Assembly (NCBI GenBank): GCA_017882055.1
Contig: JADGQE010000076.1
Span: forward strand, 1 to 11,992
Direction of reading: 5' to 3'
Origin: Thermoflexales bacterium
GTDB taxonomy: Bacteria; Chloroflexota; Anaerolineae; Fen-1058
DNA: 11,992 nt
Position numbers and translations under genes: made by a program. This document shows, one piece after another, positions 1 through 7,975 of this stretch; the first letter of the stretch is position 1; every line of letters begins with the position of its first letter. The notes under the pieces are model-generated. The model saw nothing but the letters and a program-made list of their open reading frames with translations. It did not search any database and was not told the origin of the DNA.

Positions 1-121
1 GGGTTGACCGCTCGGCCATCTGGCGGCGCAGGTTAAGACTGGGATCAACGATGCCAGCGTTTTTGCCCTTCAGCGCGGAAAACGCCTTGAAAACCAGGTA
101 TTCGTAATTCGGAAATGGCAC
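1..121 (-). CDS. Possible 5' end or remnant of a leftward gene, unidentified
   Basis: On the minus strand one frame is open from about position 158 to the left edge. It reads GNSSFGHFSVPFPNYEYLVF and continues with a segment containing KGKNAGIVDPSLNLRRQMAER. The composition looks protein-like. The only usable start I see is GTG at 121-119, and it has no clear Shine-Dalgarno sequence. The open frame continues upstream of that GTG with equally protein-like residues back to a stop near 158, which hints at a remnant rather than an intact start. I do not recognise the family. The plus-strand frames here are short or interrupted. Confidence is low because only about 40 codons are visible. Confidence 0.3.
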   Translation of the reverse strand, partial: MPFPNYEYLVFKAFSALKGKNAGIVDPSLNLRRQMAERST

Positions 122-278
122 AGAAAAATGGCCGAAACTAGAGTTACCATGTAACCACTACCCACAAGTCTATTCAAGCAACAGCGGGCGGACGCTATCG
201 GCCCAGGTGCGAATAGCGTTCCAATCCCGGTATTCGCGCTCCGCGCGTTTCCTCACGAATAAAGCTTACCATGCGGCT
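122..278. other. Non-coding stretch with overlapping inverted repeats; possible gene remnant
   Basis: No complete gene is seen. Two inverted repeats overlap: ACGCTAT (192-198) with ATAGCGT (213-219), and GCGAATA (209-215) with TATTCGC (231-237). They could form only mutually exclusive hairpins. There is no T-run next to either, so I do not call a terminator. A minus-strand frame from about 258 to the stop at 174-172 encodes roughly 28 protein-like residues (including EREYRDWNAIRTWADSVRPL). It may be the tail of a decayed gene, but this is uncertain. Confidence 0.3.
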
Positions 279-307
279 TTGGCATTTCATCAGCATCGTG
301 TTACACT
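279..307 (+). promoter_or_regulatory. Sigma70-type extended -10 promoter for the fkp gene
   Basis: TTGGCA (279-284) matches the -35 consensus at 5 of 6 positions. It is followed by a 17-bp spacer and TACACT (302-307), which matches 4 of 6 and is preceded by TGT, an extended -10 element. The predicted start of transcription is near 314, giving a leader of about 50 nt before the ATG at 364. The spacer contains the motif ATTTCATCAGCAT (284-296), also found in the rha promoter. The start point is predicted, not measured. Confidence 0.55.
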
Positions 308-363
308 CGGTTGCGCTGGCAGCTTGCCGTGCATCAGCCACTCACATCCACCAGGAAATAAGC

Positions 364-3300
364 ATGTCCGATCACACCCACGTCGAGTTCCTCCAACAGG
401 CTTACCGTGATAACTGGCATCAATATCTGGCCTCACTCAAGCCGAATTCCAGGTTAGGCTGGGACATTTGTGTCTTGACGGCCAGCGACGCACGTCAGGC
501 GAGTATGTATCGCGGGCAATTGGACTGGCGGCGCGCGACCGGGCTATTGCCCGCCAACACACGCTTTCTCGTCATTGCCGATCCAGATGGTCAGCGTATC
601 GGATCAGGCGGCGCGACGTTGCGCGTGCTGGCGCAACTGGCACGCGAAGACGACACCCTCACCAGTAAACGCATTCTCATCATTCACTCCGGCGGTGATT
701 CGCGCCGCTTGCCGCACTGTTCGGCAATCGGCAAACTCTTTGCGCGTGTGCCGCGGGTTTTGCCCGATGGACGCGCCTCGACGATCTTTGACGAATTTCT
801 AATCGGCCTCAGCGGCCTGAGCAGCACATCGCTGCCGCCCGGTGTCCTCGTCGCGTCCGGCGACGTGTTGCTGGTGTTTGATCACCTGCAAATTTCGTTT
901 CAGCGCGGCGGCGTAATCGGCGTGGCGGCGGCTGCCTCTATCGAGATGGGACTGCGGCATGGCGTTTACGTCCACGGCGATGACACGTCCAGCCTGCACA
1001 CCCATCGCGTGCGGGCTTATCTGCACAAGCCGTCTGCGCCAGAACTGACGCATTGGAATGCCATCCACACTGATGGCACCGTCCAGATTGACACGGGCCT
1101 GGTCTGGCTGGACTCGGCCACCGCACTCAAATTTGCCGCGCTCGTCCAATCGGAATCCGTCGCCGCGATTTGCCGCGTACCGCCGCTCGAGTCCACGCCA
1201 CACTCGGCGCTCAATTTCTATGGCGATCTCGTGCTGCCCCTCGCACAATCCACGACGTTAGACGACTATCTGGCCGACACCAGTGATGGACTTGCTACGC
1301 CTGAAGTGCAGAAGGCGCGCCAGGTCATCTGGCAACGGCTGCGGGGCACTTCCTTTACATCCGAGCGGCTGCAACCCGCGATGTTTATCCACTTTGGTAC
1401 CTCGCATGAATATTGGGAAACCGTCGCCGATCCCGCTTTGCAGCACATTTGTGATTGGACGTCTCACGCGGAAGCCTGGCCACCCGATGGTGCTTCGTCG
1501 CTGGCGCTCATCAATTCCGCAGTAGAGGCGGCAGTGCCGGCAGCGGCATCACCAGCCAGTCAACTCGCCCTCGTGGTCGATAGTCGCCTGACCGGACCGT
1601 TCGCGTGGCAAGGCGCGACCCTTGTTTCCAATGTGGACACGGCCCAACCGATCGCGCTGACACGCGACATCGTATTGCATCAATTGCCGGTCGCAGGCGG
1701 CTTTGTTACGCGCATCTACGGTCTGCACGATGATCCCAAGCGCGCCTGCGATGCGCCGTCGAGTACCATCATGAATCGTTCATGGGCCGATTGGCTGTCC
1801 GCCGCCCGAATTGCGCCTGAGATCATCTGGCCGGATGTTCCGCCGGAAGCGCGAACGCTTTGGAATGCGCACTTATACCCGTTGACCACGAATCGAGACG
1901 AAAGCCTGGCACTATCGCTGCCCCTGCAAGATCCTGCCAATGCCTCGACCGCCTGGCGAGAAAAATGGCAGGCGGCCCATAGACTTTCGCTGGCACACAG
2001 CTTTGCGCTGGCAGACAGCGAACGCATTCTGGCCGACCTCACGCAAATTGAAGATTACATTGCCGCTCGCCACTTTCAAGCTGCCTTTCAAGCCGAGCAA
2101 CCTGCTGCGGAAGCGAAAAAGCTGCTCGGCTCTGTCACCAGCAACGTCCTGCGCCGCTGCGAGCTGATCGGTGATTGGCTGGCCCGCACCGATCCTCTTC
2201 TACGCCTGCGCGGCTACAAAGCTTTGGCCGAGGCAAGCGGGCAATCCGACTGGGAAGATAAGGCGTTTACCACTCTGGCGCAGATGATTGAGATGTCTGT
2301 GAGCGGACTGCCGTCGACTTCTGCACAGCGAATCAAGACACATCATCAGGCGTTGGAGAACGGACGCGGCATACAGGTTAGAGCCGCCGCCCGCATCGAC
2401 TTTGGCGGTGGCTGGACGGACACGCCACCCTACAGCATCGAGAAAGGTGGAACCGTGTTGAACGCCGCCATTACTTTACGCGGCGCTCATCCGATTGTGG
2501 CTGAGGCCGCGTGGCTGAACCAACCACGCCTGATTTTGGAAAGCCTGGATATCGAGGCCAGGCTGGAACCCGATCGCGTCGGTGAATTGACGAACTACGC
2601 TAATCCGGCTGATCCCTTCGCCCTGCAAAAGGCGGCGCTTGTGCTCAAGGGTATCGTGCCGCTCGATCTGGATCCGGACACACCCGTGCGTAGCCTGTGC
2701 CAAATGCTTGGCGGTGGCTTAAAACTCTCGACCCAGACGTCAATTCCGCGCGGCTCGGGGTTGGGCACCAGTTCGATCATGGCCGGGGCGGTGTTGAATT
2801 GTCTGGGCAGATTAATCGGGCTGGAGGTAACACCCGCCCAGCTCTTCGATGAGGTCCTGTGCCTGGAGCAAATGCTCACGACCGGCGGCGGCTGGCAAGA
2901 TCAAGTGGGCGGATTGTGGGGCGGGATCAAGCTCGTCTCAACCGCGCCCGGTCTGCCGCAGCAAATTCATATTGAACCGACCCGGCTCTCGCCGGCCACC
3001 AGAGTAGAACTCGCCAGCCGCTTGCTGTTGGTCTACACCGGCCGGCAGCGACTCGCCAAAAACTTGCTGCGTTCGGTGATGGGCCGTTGGATGGCGCGCG
3101 ATCCCGAAATGGTGTGGATTCAACAGGAGATCGCGCGGCTGGCCGTGGCGATGCGTGACGCGCTGGAAGCGGGCGAGGTGAGCGTCTTTGGCGAATTGTT
3201 GAGCGAGCACTGGGTGATCAACAAACGCATGGACCCCGGCTGCACCAACGAATTCATCGATCGATTGTTCGAAGTCATGAGTCCGCACATCAACGGCGGC

Positions 3301-3468
3301 AAGTTGGCAGGGGCAGGCGGCGGCGGGTTTGCCATCGTCATCGCACGCAGCATCGCGGCAGCGCGTGACCTTTCGGCCGCCTTGGCCCATCATTACCAGG
3401 GAACACCGGTTGAGATCTGGCCGTGCGGGATTCCAGAGTCGGGAATGCTGGGGCAAACCCTGGCGTAG
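364..3468 (+). CDS. fkp: Bifunctional L-fucokinase / GDP-L-fucose pyrophosphorylase (Fkp-type)
   Basis: This 1034-aa protein has the two-domain layout of Fkp/FKGP. Family enzymes phosphorylate free L-fucose with ATP, then join fucose-1-phosphate to GTP to give GDP-L-fucose in the cytoplasm (salvage for glycan fucosylation). N-terminal nucleotidyltransferase motifs are GSGGATL (about 80-86), HSGGDSRRLP (108-117) and GK (123-124). A largely helical middle follows to about residue 670. The C-terminal GHMP kinase shows ARIDFGGGWTDTPPY (676-690), PRGSGLGTSS (795-804, phosphate loop), QDQVGG with a likely catalytic Asp near 846, and GGKLAGAGGGGF (978-989). Length is close to the plant fusion (about 1055 aa) and a little above the Bacteroides enzyme (about 950). 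The start at 364 is chosen because AGGA (353-356) lies 7 nt upstream; an in-frame ATG at 271 lies upstream of the predicted transcription start. The gene is alone under its own promoter. Family assignment is strong; fucose as the real substrate is inferred. Confidence 0.88.
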   Translation: MSDHTHVEFLQQAYRDNWHQYLASLKPNSRLGWDICVLTASDARQASMYRGQLDWRRATGLLPANTRFLVIADPDGQRIGSGGATLRVLAQLAREDDTLTSKRILIIHSGGDSRRLPHCSAIGKLFARVPRVLPDGRASTIFDEFLIGLSGLSSTSLPPGVLVASGDVLLVFDHLQISFQRGGVIGVAAAASIEMGLRHGVYVHGDDTSSLHTHRVRAYLHKPSAPELTHWNAIHTDGTVQIDTGLVWLDSATALKFAALVQSESVAAICRVPPLESTPHSALNFYGDLVLPLAQSTTLDDYLADTSDGLATPEVQKARQVIWQRLRGTSFTSERLQPAMFIHFGTSHEYWETVADPALQHICDWTSHAEAWPPDGASSLALINSAVEAAVPAAASPASQLALVVDSRLTGPFAWQGATLVSNVDTAQPIALTRDIVLHQLPVAGGFVTRIYGLHDDPKRACDAPSSTIMNRSWADWLSAARIAPEIIWPDVPPEARTLWNAHLYPLTTNRDESLALSLPLQDPANASTAWREKWQAAHRLSLAHSFALADSERILADLTQIEDYIAARHFQAAFQAEQPAAEAKKLLGSVTSNVLRRCELIGDWLARTDPLLRLRGYKALAEASGQSDWEDKAFTTLAQMIEMSVSGLPSTSAQRIKTHHQALENGRGIQVRAAARIDFGGGWTDTPPYSIEKGGTVLNAAITLRGAHPIVAEAAWLNQPRLILESLDIEARLEPDRVGELTNYANPADPFALQKAALVLKGIVPLDLDPDTPVRSLCQMLGGGLKLSTQTSIPRGSGLGTSSIMAGAVLNCLGRLIGLEVTPAQLFDEVLCLEQMLTTGGGWQDQVGGLWGGIKLVSTAPGLPQQIHIEPTRLSPATRVELASRLLLVYTGRQRLAKNLLRSVMGRWMARDPEMVWIQQEIARLAVAMRDALEAGEVSVFGELLSEHWVINKRMDPGCTNEFIDRLFEVMSPHINGGKLAGAGGGGFAIVIARSIAAARDLSAALAHHYQGTPVEIWPCGIPESGMLGQTLA

Positions 3469-3663
3469 CTCTATTGTCAGTGGAACGAACGGCCACTCGA
3501 CCCCGAGGTCCTCTCCAGAAAACCCCTGCCGAATTATCCCCCGGCAACAACGGTGGCACCTCTGCTGCCGATGAATCGCATGGCAGCTGCGCGACCGGAT
3601 TGTAAGGCGGTTATGCGATAAGAATACACAGTGTCTGTTTAATCTTGTTGAAACTTTTCCCTA
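3469..3663. other. Intergenic region, GC-rich then AT-rich, with a stem-loop
   Basis: No gene is supported here. The first 140 bp are GC-rich, without protein-like frames I would trust. At 3564-3587 GCTGCC pairs with GGCAGC, and the inner ATG (3571-3573) pairs with CAT (3579-3581) across one bulged base, giving a 9-bp hairpin with a 5-nt loop. It has no T-run, so factor-independent termination of fkp is doubtful. From about 3606 the sequence becomes AT-rich. ACACAGTGT (3626-3634) is a short palindrome, and GAATACAC occurs at 3622-3629 and again at 3692-3699. Confidence 0.4.
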
Positions 3664-3691
3664 TTGACAAATTTCGATAGCATGATATATT
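3664..3691 (+). promoter_or_regulatory. Near-consensus promoter of the rha operon
   Basis: A perfect -35 element TTGACA (3664-3669) is followed by a 16-bp spacer and TATATT (3686-3691), which matches 5 of 6 -10 positions and is preceded by TGA, an extended -10. Start of transcription is expected near 3698, about 60 nt before the regulator gene. The strength implies that control is mainly by repression, consistent with a DeoR-type regulator encoded first in the operon. Confidence 0.7.
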
Positions 3692-3720
3692 GAATACACT
3701 AAATTTCGGCAGACATTCGG
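3669..3720 (+). promoter_or_regulatory. Candidate operator: direct repeats AAATTTCGnnAG
   Basis: AAATTTCGATAG (3669-3680) and AAATTTCGGCAG (3701-3712) are direct repeats 32 bp apart, about three helical turns, so they face the same side of the DNA. One lies in the -35/-10 spacer and the other just after the expected start point. ATTCGG (3715-3720) is a partial further copy. DeoR-family repressors are known to use TTTCG- or TTTC-type repeats. The first operon gene is such a regulator, so autoregulation is likely, but this is inference. Confidence 0.5.
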
Positions 3721-3759
3721 TAATTTTAAGTACAACGGCATTCTGAATAGGTTTGCTAC

Positions 3760-5448
3760 TTGACCACATTCGAGCGACGGCAACGCTTACTGGAACTGAT
3801 TCAGAAGCAACCGGGTGTCAGAGTCCCCGAGATTGCCAAATTACTTGGCGTGTCGGAAGGCACAGTTCGAAACGATTTGCGGGCACTTTCCGAATCCAGG
3901 CAGCTAAAACGGGTGCGGGGCGGTGCCGTCGTTGGCAGTGCGCCGCGTGGCGAAAGCCCGGCCTTCTCAGCGCGGGCACGCATCAAGGCTTTAGCGAAAC
4001 AACGCATGGCACGCTGGGCGGCCGACCTCGTCGAAGACGGCGACTCAATCCTCTTTGATGCCAGTACCACCGTCTATTACCTCGCTCACTTCTTGCAAGA
4101 TCGCCGCAATCTCACCGTCATCACCAACGGCGTCGAGATTGCTCGCAGCCTGGCGCAAAATCCGTCGAACCGCGTGATCCTGTTGGGCGGTATGCTGCGC
4201 GCCGATGGGACCTCGGTCACCGGTCCGATCACCGAGCGCGTGCTGGAAGACCTGCACATCAAGACCGCCTTCCTCTCCTCCACGGGCATTGCCCTGGACA
4301 ATGGCTTATACGAAGTCGATATCAACGAAGCCCAGCTCAAGCGCAAGATGATCGCGGCGGCCAGTTCGGTGGTGGCGCTGATCGATTCCAGCAAATTCGG
4401 CAAAGTCGATCTGATGCCGTTTGCACAGCTGGATCAGATTTCGCACATCTTCACCGACGACGGTCTTAGCCCCGATTGGATCGAACAACTTCGACATGCC
4501 TCGGCGCCGTTCACGATTTGCGGCGAGGATTCAGTCTCGGCTTTCACGCCCTCCGATCGGACCAACGGCCATTATCGGATCGGCTTCGCCAATCTCACCG
4601 AGCAGAGTCCGCTGAGTATCGACGTGCGGCGCGGATTGGAACGGGCCGCACAAGAGGCAGGCAACATCGATCTGATCATCGCCGACAATCAGTTGAACGG
4701 TAAAGTGGCCATGGAAGTGGCTGAGCGCTTTTTGACGCAGAACCTCGACCTGGTGATCGAATATCAGATCGATGAACAGGCGGGCAACCGCATCATCGAT
4801 CGTTTCCGGCAAGCCAACATCCCCGTCATCGCCGTCGATATTCCGATGATTGGCGCGACCTTCTTCGGCGTGGATAACTATCGGGCCGGGCACATGGCGG
4901 GTGTCGCGCTGGGCGAGTGGATCAAGTCGTGCTGGGCAGGTGAGGTCGATCATGTGATCGTGCTAGTGGAACCGCGCGCGGGCACACTGCCAGCGGCCCG
5001 CATTCAAGGTCAACTCGATGGTCTGCAATCGATCATCGGCGAAGTGCCTGCTGACAAACAAATCACCTTAGATTGCGGCAACACGGCTGAGCAAAGCGAA
5101 AAGCAAGTGCTGGCCGCACTGAAGAGACTCCCCGATGTACACCGCCTGGCCGTGGTGTCATTTAACGACGACGCGGCCATGGGCGCTTTGAATGCCGCCA
5201 GTCGTCTGCATCGGCAGCCGGATGTGGTGATCGTCGGGCAGGGCGCCGATCGACGTGTGCGCGAAGAACTGCGCCAGCCGCATTCGTGCATCATTGGCTC
5301 GACCAGCTTCTCACCGGAGTTGTACGGCGAAAAGCTGATCCCATTAGCCCTCAAGATATTGCGCGGCGAGCCGGTGCCGCCGGCCGTGTATATGGAACAC
5401 ACGTTTATCCAGGCTGTGTCAGAGACTAAAAACGCAGAGACCGCATGA
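3760..5448 (+). CDS. DeoR-family regulator fused to a periplasmic-binding-protein-like sugar-sensor domain
   Basis: This 562-aa protein has three parts. Residues 1-56 are a DeoR winged helix (ERRQRLLELI, helix-turn-helix about 22-43, closing signature RVRGGA). Residues 75-240 are a DeoRC sensor with GDSILFDASTT (94-104), TNG (122-124), STG (174-176) and DSSKFGK (209-215), which in the family binds phosphorylated sugars. Residues 272-552 form a two-lobed sugar-binding domain (YRIGFANL, IADNQLNG, VIAVDIP, AVVSFNDDAAMGA), as in LacI regulators and type I binding proteins. There is no signal peptide or membrane segment, so this domain is cytoplasmic. Ordinary DeoR proteins are about 250 aa. The start is TTG at 3760, with weak TAGG 8 nt upstream; the next residues match the usual DeoR N-terminus. 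Its stop overlaps the ATPase start by 4 nt (ATGA). It probably controls the rha operon and perhaps fkp. Whether it represses or activates, and its ligands, are unknown. Confidence 0.88.
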   Translation: MTTFERRQRLLELIQKQPGVRVPEIAKLLGVSEGTVRNDLRALSESRQLKRVRGGAVVGSAPRGESPAFSARARIKALAKQRMARWAADLVEDGDSILFDASTTVYYLAHFLQDRRNLTVITNGVEIARSLAQNPSNRVILLGGMLRADGTSVTGPITERVLEDLHIKTAFLSSTGIALDNGLYEVDINEAQLKRKMIAAASSVVALIDSSKFGKVDLMPFAQLDQISHIFTDDGLSPDWIEQLRHASAPFTICGEDSVSAFTPSDRTNGHYRIGFANLTEQSPLSIDVRRGLERAAQEAGNIDLIIADNQLNGKVAMEVAERFLTQNLDLVIEYQIDEQAGNRIIDRFRQANIPVIAVDIPMIGATFFGVDNYRAGHMAGVALGEWIKSCWAGEVDHVIVLVEPRAGTLPAARIQGQLDGLQSIIGEVPADKQITLDCGNTAEQSEKQVLAALKRLPDVHRLAVVSFNDDAAMGALNAASRLHRQPDVVIVGQGADRRVREELRQPHSCIIGSTSFSPELYGEKLIPLALKILRGEPVPPAVYMEHTFIQAVSETKNAETA

Positions 5449-6935
5449 ACGAAAACACTTTACGGATGACGAATATCAGCAAGAGTTTCGCCGGCGTCCA
5501 CGCTTTGCACGGCGTGCAGTTGGAACTCCACTCGGGTGAAGTCCATGCGCTGTTGGGCGAGAATGGCGCCGGTAAATCCACGCTGGTCAAAGTGATCACG
5601 GGCGTGCATCAGCCCGACACGGGCGAAATCTATTTGAATGATCAGAGAATACATCTCGGGGATCCACGCGAGGCAGCGGCGCAGGGCATCTCGGCGATCT
5701 ATCAAGAGCTGAGCATCTTCCCCGATTTGGATATTGCCGAGAATATTTTTGTGGGCAGGCGCCCGACACGGGCCGGCGGGCTGGTCGATTGGCGCAGAAT
5801 GTATCGTGAAGCGGAAGCGTTGCTGAGTTCATTAGGCATTCACCTGAACCTCAAAACCAAAGCCCGCTACCTCAGCATTGCTCAACAACAAATGATTGAG
5901 ATTGCCCGGGCGTTATCCGTCAATGCCCGCATCCTGGTCATGGACGAGCCAACCTCGGCGCTGACCCTGAACGAGGTGGCCGATTTATTTCGGATTGTTC
6001 GCCGCTTACGTGAAGCGGGTACCGCGATTCTATTTATCTCCCACCGCCTGGAAGAGCTCTTCGAAATTGCCGATAAAGTGACCGTGCTGCGCGATGGCGG
6101 GTATGTGGACACCCGATCGATGGACGGCGTTACTCAAGAAGATTTAATCCGCATGATGGTTGGCCGGACGATCAAAGATATGTTCCCGAAGAAAGAGGTC
6201 GAAGCCGGAGAAGTGATTTTGCGGGTGAAGAATCTGACTCGCAAAGGCAGCTTCAAAGATGTTTCGTTTGAATTGCGCAAGGGCGAGATTCTGGGAATGG
6301 CCGGGCTGGTGGGCGCGGGTCGGACGGAGGTTAGCCAGGCGATCTTTGGCGTTGCGCCGGCGGATGAAGGCACCATCGAGATTGAAGGCCAATCGGTTCA
6401 TATCACAAACCCCGGACAGGCGATGCAGCATGGCCTGGCGCTGGTGCCGGAAGATCGTCAACATCACGGATTGGTCCTGCCGATGGACATCACCGATAAC
6501 ATCACCTTACCCAGGCTGACTCATTTTACCAGCCGGGGCTGGCTGAACGTGAAGGACGCTCACGGGGCAGCCTATCAGGCCGCCACCCAGATGCAGGTCA
6601 AGGCCACCACCGTCTGGCAGAAAGCACGTGAGCTCTCGGGCGGGAATCAACAAAAAGTCGTGTTGGCCAAGTGGTTGTCGACGAATCCGCGTATCTTGAT
6701 TTTGGACGAGCCGACGCGCGGGATCGATATTGGAACCAAAGCCGAAGTGCACCACTTGATGAGCGATCTGGCTGCCCAGGGGATTGCGATCCTGATGATC
6801 TCTTCCGAGTTGCCGGAAGTGCTGGGGATGAGCGATCGCATCCTGGTGATGCACGAAGGTCAGGTAACCGGCTTGTTTAGTCGAAGTGAAGCGACTCAGG
6901 AAAAAATCATGCTGGCCGCCACACAAGCCGTATAA
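5445..6935 (+). CDS. rhaT: Sugar ABC transporter double ATPase (RbsA/RhaT class)
   Basis: This 496-aa cytoplasmic protein has two ATP-binding halves, the standard size for monosaccharide importers of the ribose/xylose/rhamnose class. The first half has Walker A GENGAGKST (38-46), signature LSIAQQQMIEIARAL (from 143) and Walker B ILVMDEPTSAL (about 163-173). The second half has the usual degenerate Walker A GLVGAGRTE (287-295), signature LSGGNQQKVVLAKWL (from 397) and Walker B ILILDEPTRGID (Asp near 421). It powers import through the two permeases that follow. The start codon overlaps the regulator stop (ATGA), indicating coupled translation. The rhamnose assignment comes from the neighbours; the family alone would allow ribose, xylose or others. 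The symbol follows rhizobial rhaT, not the E. coli proton symporter of the same name. Confidence 0.87.
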   Translation: MNENTLRMTNISKSFAGVHALHGVQLELHSGEVHALLGENGAGKSTLVKVITGVHQPDTGEIYLNDQRIHLGDPREAAAQGISAIYQELSIFPDLDIAENIFVGRRPTRAGGLVDWRRMYREAEALLSSLGIHLNLKTKARYLSIAQQQMIEIARALSVNARILVMDEPTSALTLNEVADLFRIVRRLREAGTAILFISHRLEELFEIADKVTVLRDGGYVDTRSMDGVTQEDLIRMMVGRTIKDMFPKKEVEAGEVILRVKNLTRKGSFKDVSFELRKGEILGMAGLVGAGRTEVSQAIFGVAPADEGTIEIEGQSVHITNPGQAMQHGLALVPEDRQHHGLVLPMDITDNITLPRLTHFTSRGWLNVKDAHGAAYQAATQMQVKATTVWQKARELSGGNQQKVVLAKWLSTNPRILILDEPTRGIDIGTKAEVHHLMSDLAAQGIAILMISSELPEVLGMSDRILVMHEGQVTGLFSRSEATQEKIMLAATQAV

Positions 6936-6961
6936 CGCAGGCGTGACTTGGAGACGCATCC

Positions 6962-7975
6962 ATGACCACTGATCATCCAGCCACTTCAAAACGCAGTTTA
7001 TTCTCTTTCTTTGCCCAGTATCGAGAGCTGGCCTTAATTGGCTTTATCCTGCTATTGATCGTCATCATCAGTCTGCAAAGTCCGGGCTTTCTCACTTTCG
7101 ACAACTTCCAGGACATCTTGTTGAATATCTCGATTTTAGCGATGATCGCGTTGGCTCAAGGCATGATCATCATTACACGCGGCATCGATCTCTCCGTGGC
7201 TTCGACCTTGGCCCTGGTGGCCATGATGGTGTCGTTCGTGCTCAAGGCCTATCCAGAAACGCCGGTCATTCTCATCGTGCTATTGGGCATTGGTTTAGGC
7301 AGTGTGTTGGGAAGTGTGAACGGGCTTATCATCACCGTGGGCAAGGTTCCACCGATCATTGCCACGCTTGGCACGCTGAGTATTTATCGGGGGCTGGTTT
7401 TCTTCTACAGCAACGGCGATTGGGTCAACCCCATCGATTTGCCTTCCGGTTTCAAGCAGTTGGCCAAGGGCATGTCGCTGGGGCTTCCCAATCTGGTGGT
7501 GGTGGCCATTATCGTGGCCGTTATTGCGTATGTTTTTCTCAACCACATCCAGGCCGGTCGGGACATTTATGCGCTGGGCACTAATCCAGAAGCTGCTAAA
7601 ATTTCGGGCATTCGCACTCAACAGGTCACTTTCATGGTGTATGTCATCTCCGGGATCATTTGCGGACTGGCGGGTGTGATGTGGGCCTCGCGCTACGAAG
7701 CGGCGCAGACCAACACGGCCCTCGGCTTTGAGCTGCAGACTGTGGCAGCCGCCGTCATCGGTGGCGTAAGCATGTTGGGAGGTATTGGTACCGTGCCAGG
7801 TGTGCTATTGGGCGCGCTGTTGTTGGGTATCATCCAGAATGGTTTGACGCTGTCCAGCATCTCGCAGTTCTGGCAGCTCGCCGTACAAGGCTTTTTGATT
7901 CTCCTGGCGGTGATCTCAGACGCGACGATCCAACGGCGAATTAAGACGACGATGACGCGAGGTTTTGCGAAATGA
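6962..7975 (+). CDS. rhaP: Sugar ABC transporter permease 1 (RbsC/RhaP class)
   Basis: This 337-aa integral membrane protein belongs to the branched-chain/ribose-type permease family. It starts with a short polar tail, followed by a helix at about 23-43 and several further hydrophobic segments to about 325. The cytoplasmic loop YALGTNPEAAKISGI is the family's characteristic contact region for the ATPase. GIDLSVAS and NGLIITVGKVPPIIATLGT are further family motifs. The start ATG has GGAG (6950-6953) 8 nt upstream; the gap from the ATPase stop is 26 nt. Its stop overlaps the next permease (ATGA). It is expected to form the membrane channel together with permease 2. Sugar specificity is inferred from the operon. 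Confidence 0.85.
   Translation: MTTDHPATSKRSLFSFFAQYRELALIGFILLLIVIISLQSPGFLTFDNFQDILLNISILAMIALAQGMIIITRGIDLSVASTLALVAMMVSFVLKAYPETPVILIVLLGIGLGSVLGSVNGLIITVGKVPPIIATLGTLSIYRGLVFFYSNGDWVNPIDLPSGFKQLAKGMSLGLPNLVVVAIIVAVIAYVFLNHIQAGRDIYALGTNPEAAKISGIRTQQVTFMVYVISGIICGLAGVMWASRYEAAQTNTALGFELQTVAAAVIGGVSMLGGIGTVPGVLLGALLLGIIQNGLTLSSISQFWQLAVQGFLILLAVISDATIQRRIKTTMTRGFAK

Noticed and set aside
271..363. In-frame upstream ATG that would extend Fkp by 31 residues
   Set aside because: The extension overlaps the promoter, lies before the predicted transcription start, has no ribosome site and adds non-family sequence. The ATG at 364 has AGGA at good spacing.
799..1248. 149-codon antisense open frame within fkp
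   Set aside because: It is a shadow of the nucleotidyltransferase domain, with no recognisable domain or promoter.
2938..3456. 172-codon open frame antisense to fkp
   Set aside because: It lies opposite the conserved GHMP kinase C-terminus, has no ribosome site or protein-like motifs, and is explained by high GC on the opposite strand.
3564..3587. Factor-independent terminator of fkp
   Set aside because: A good hairpin exists but no T-run follows, so it is listed only as a stem-loop in the intergenic region.
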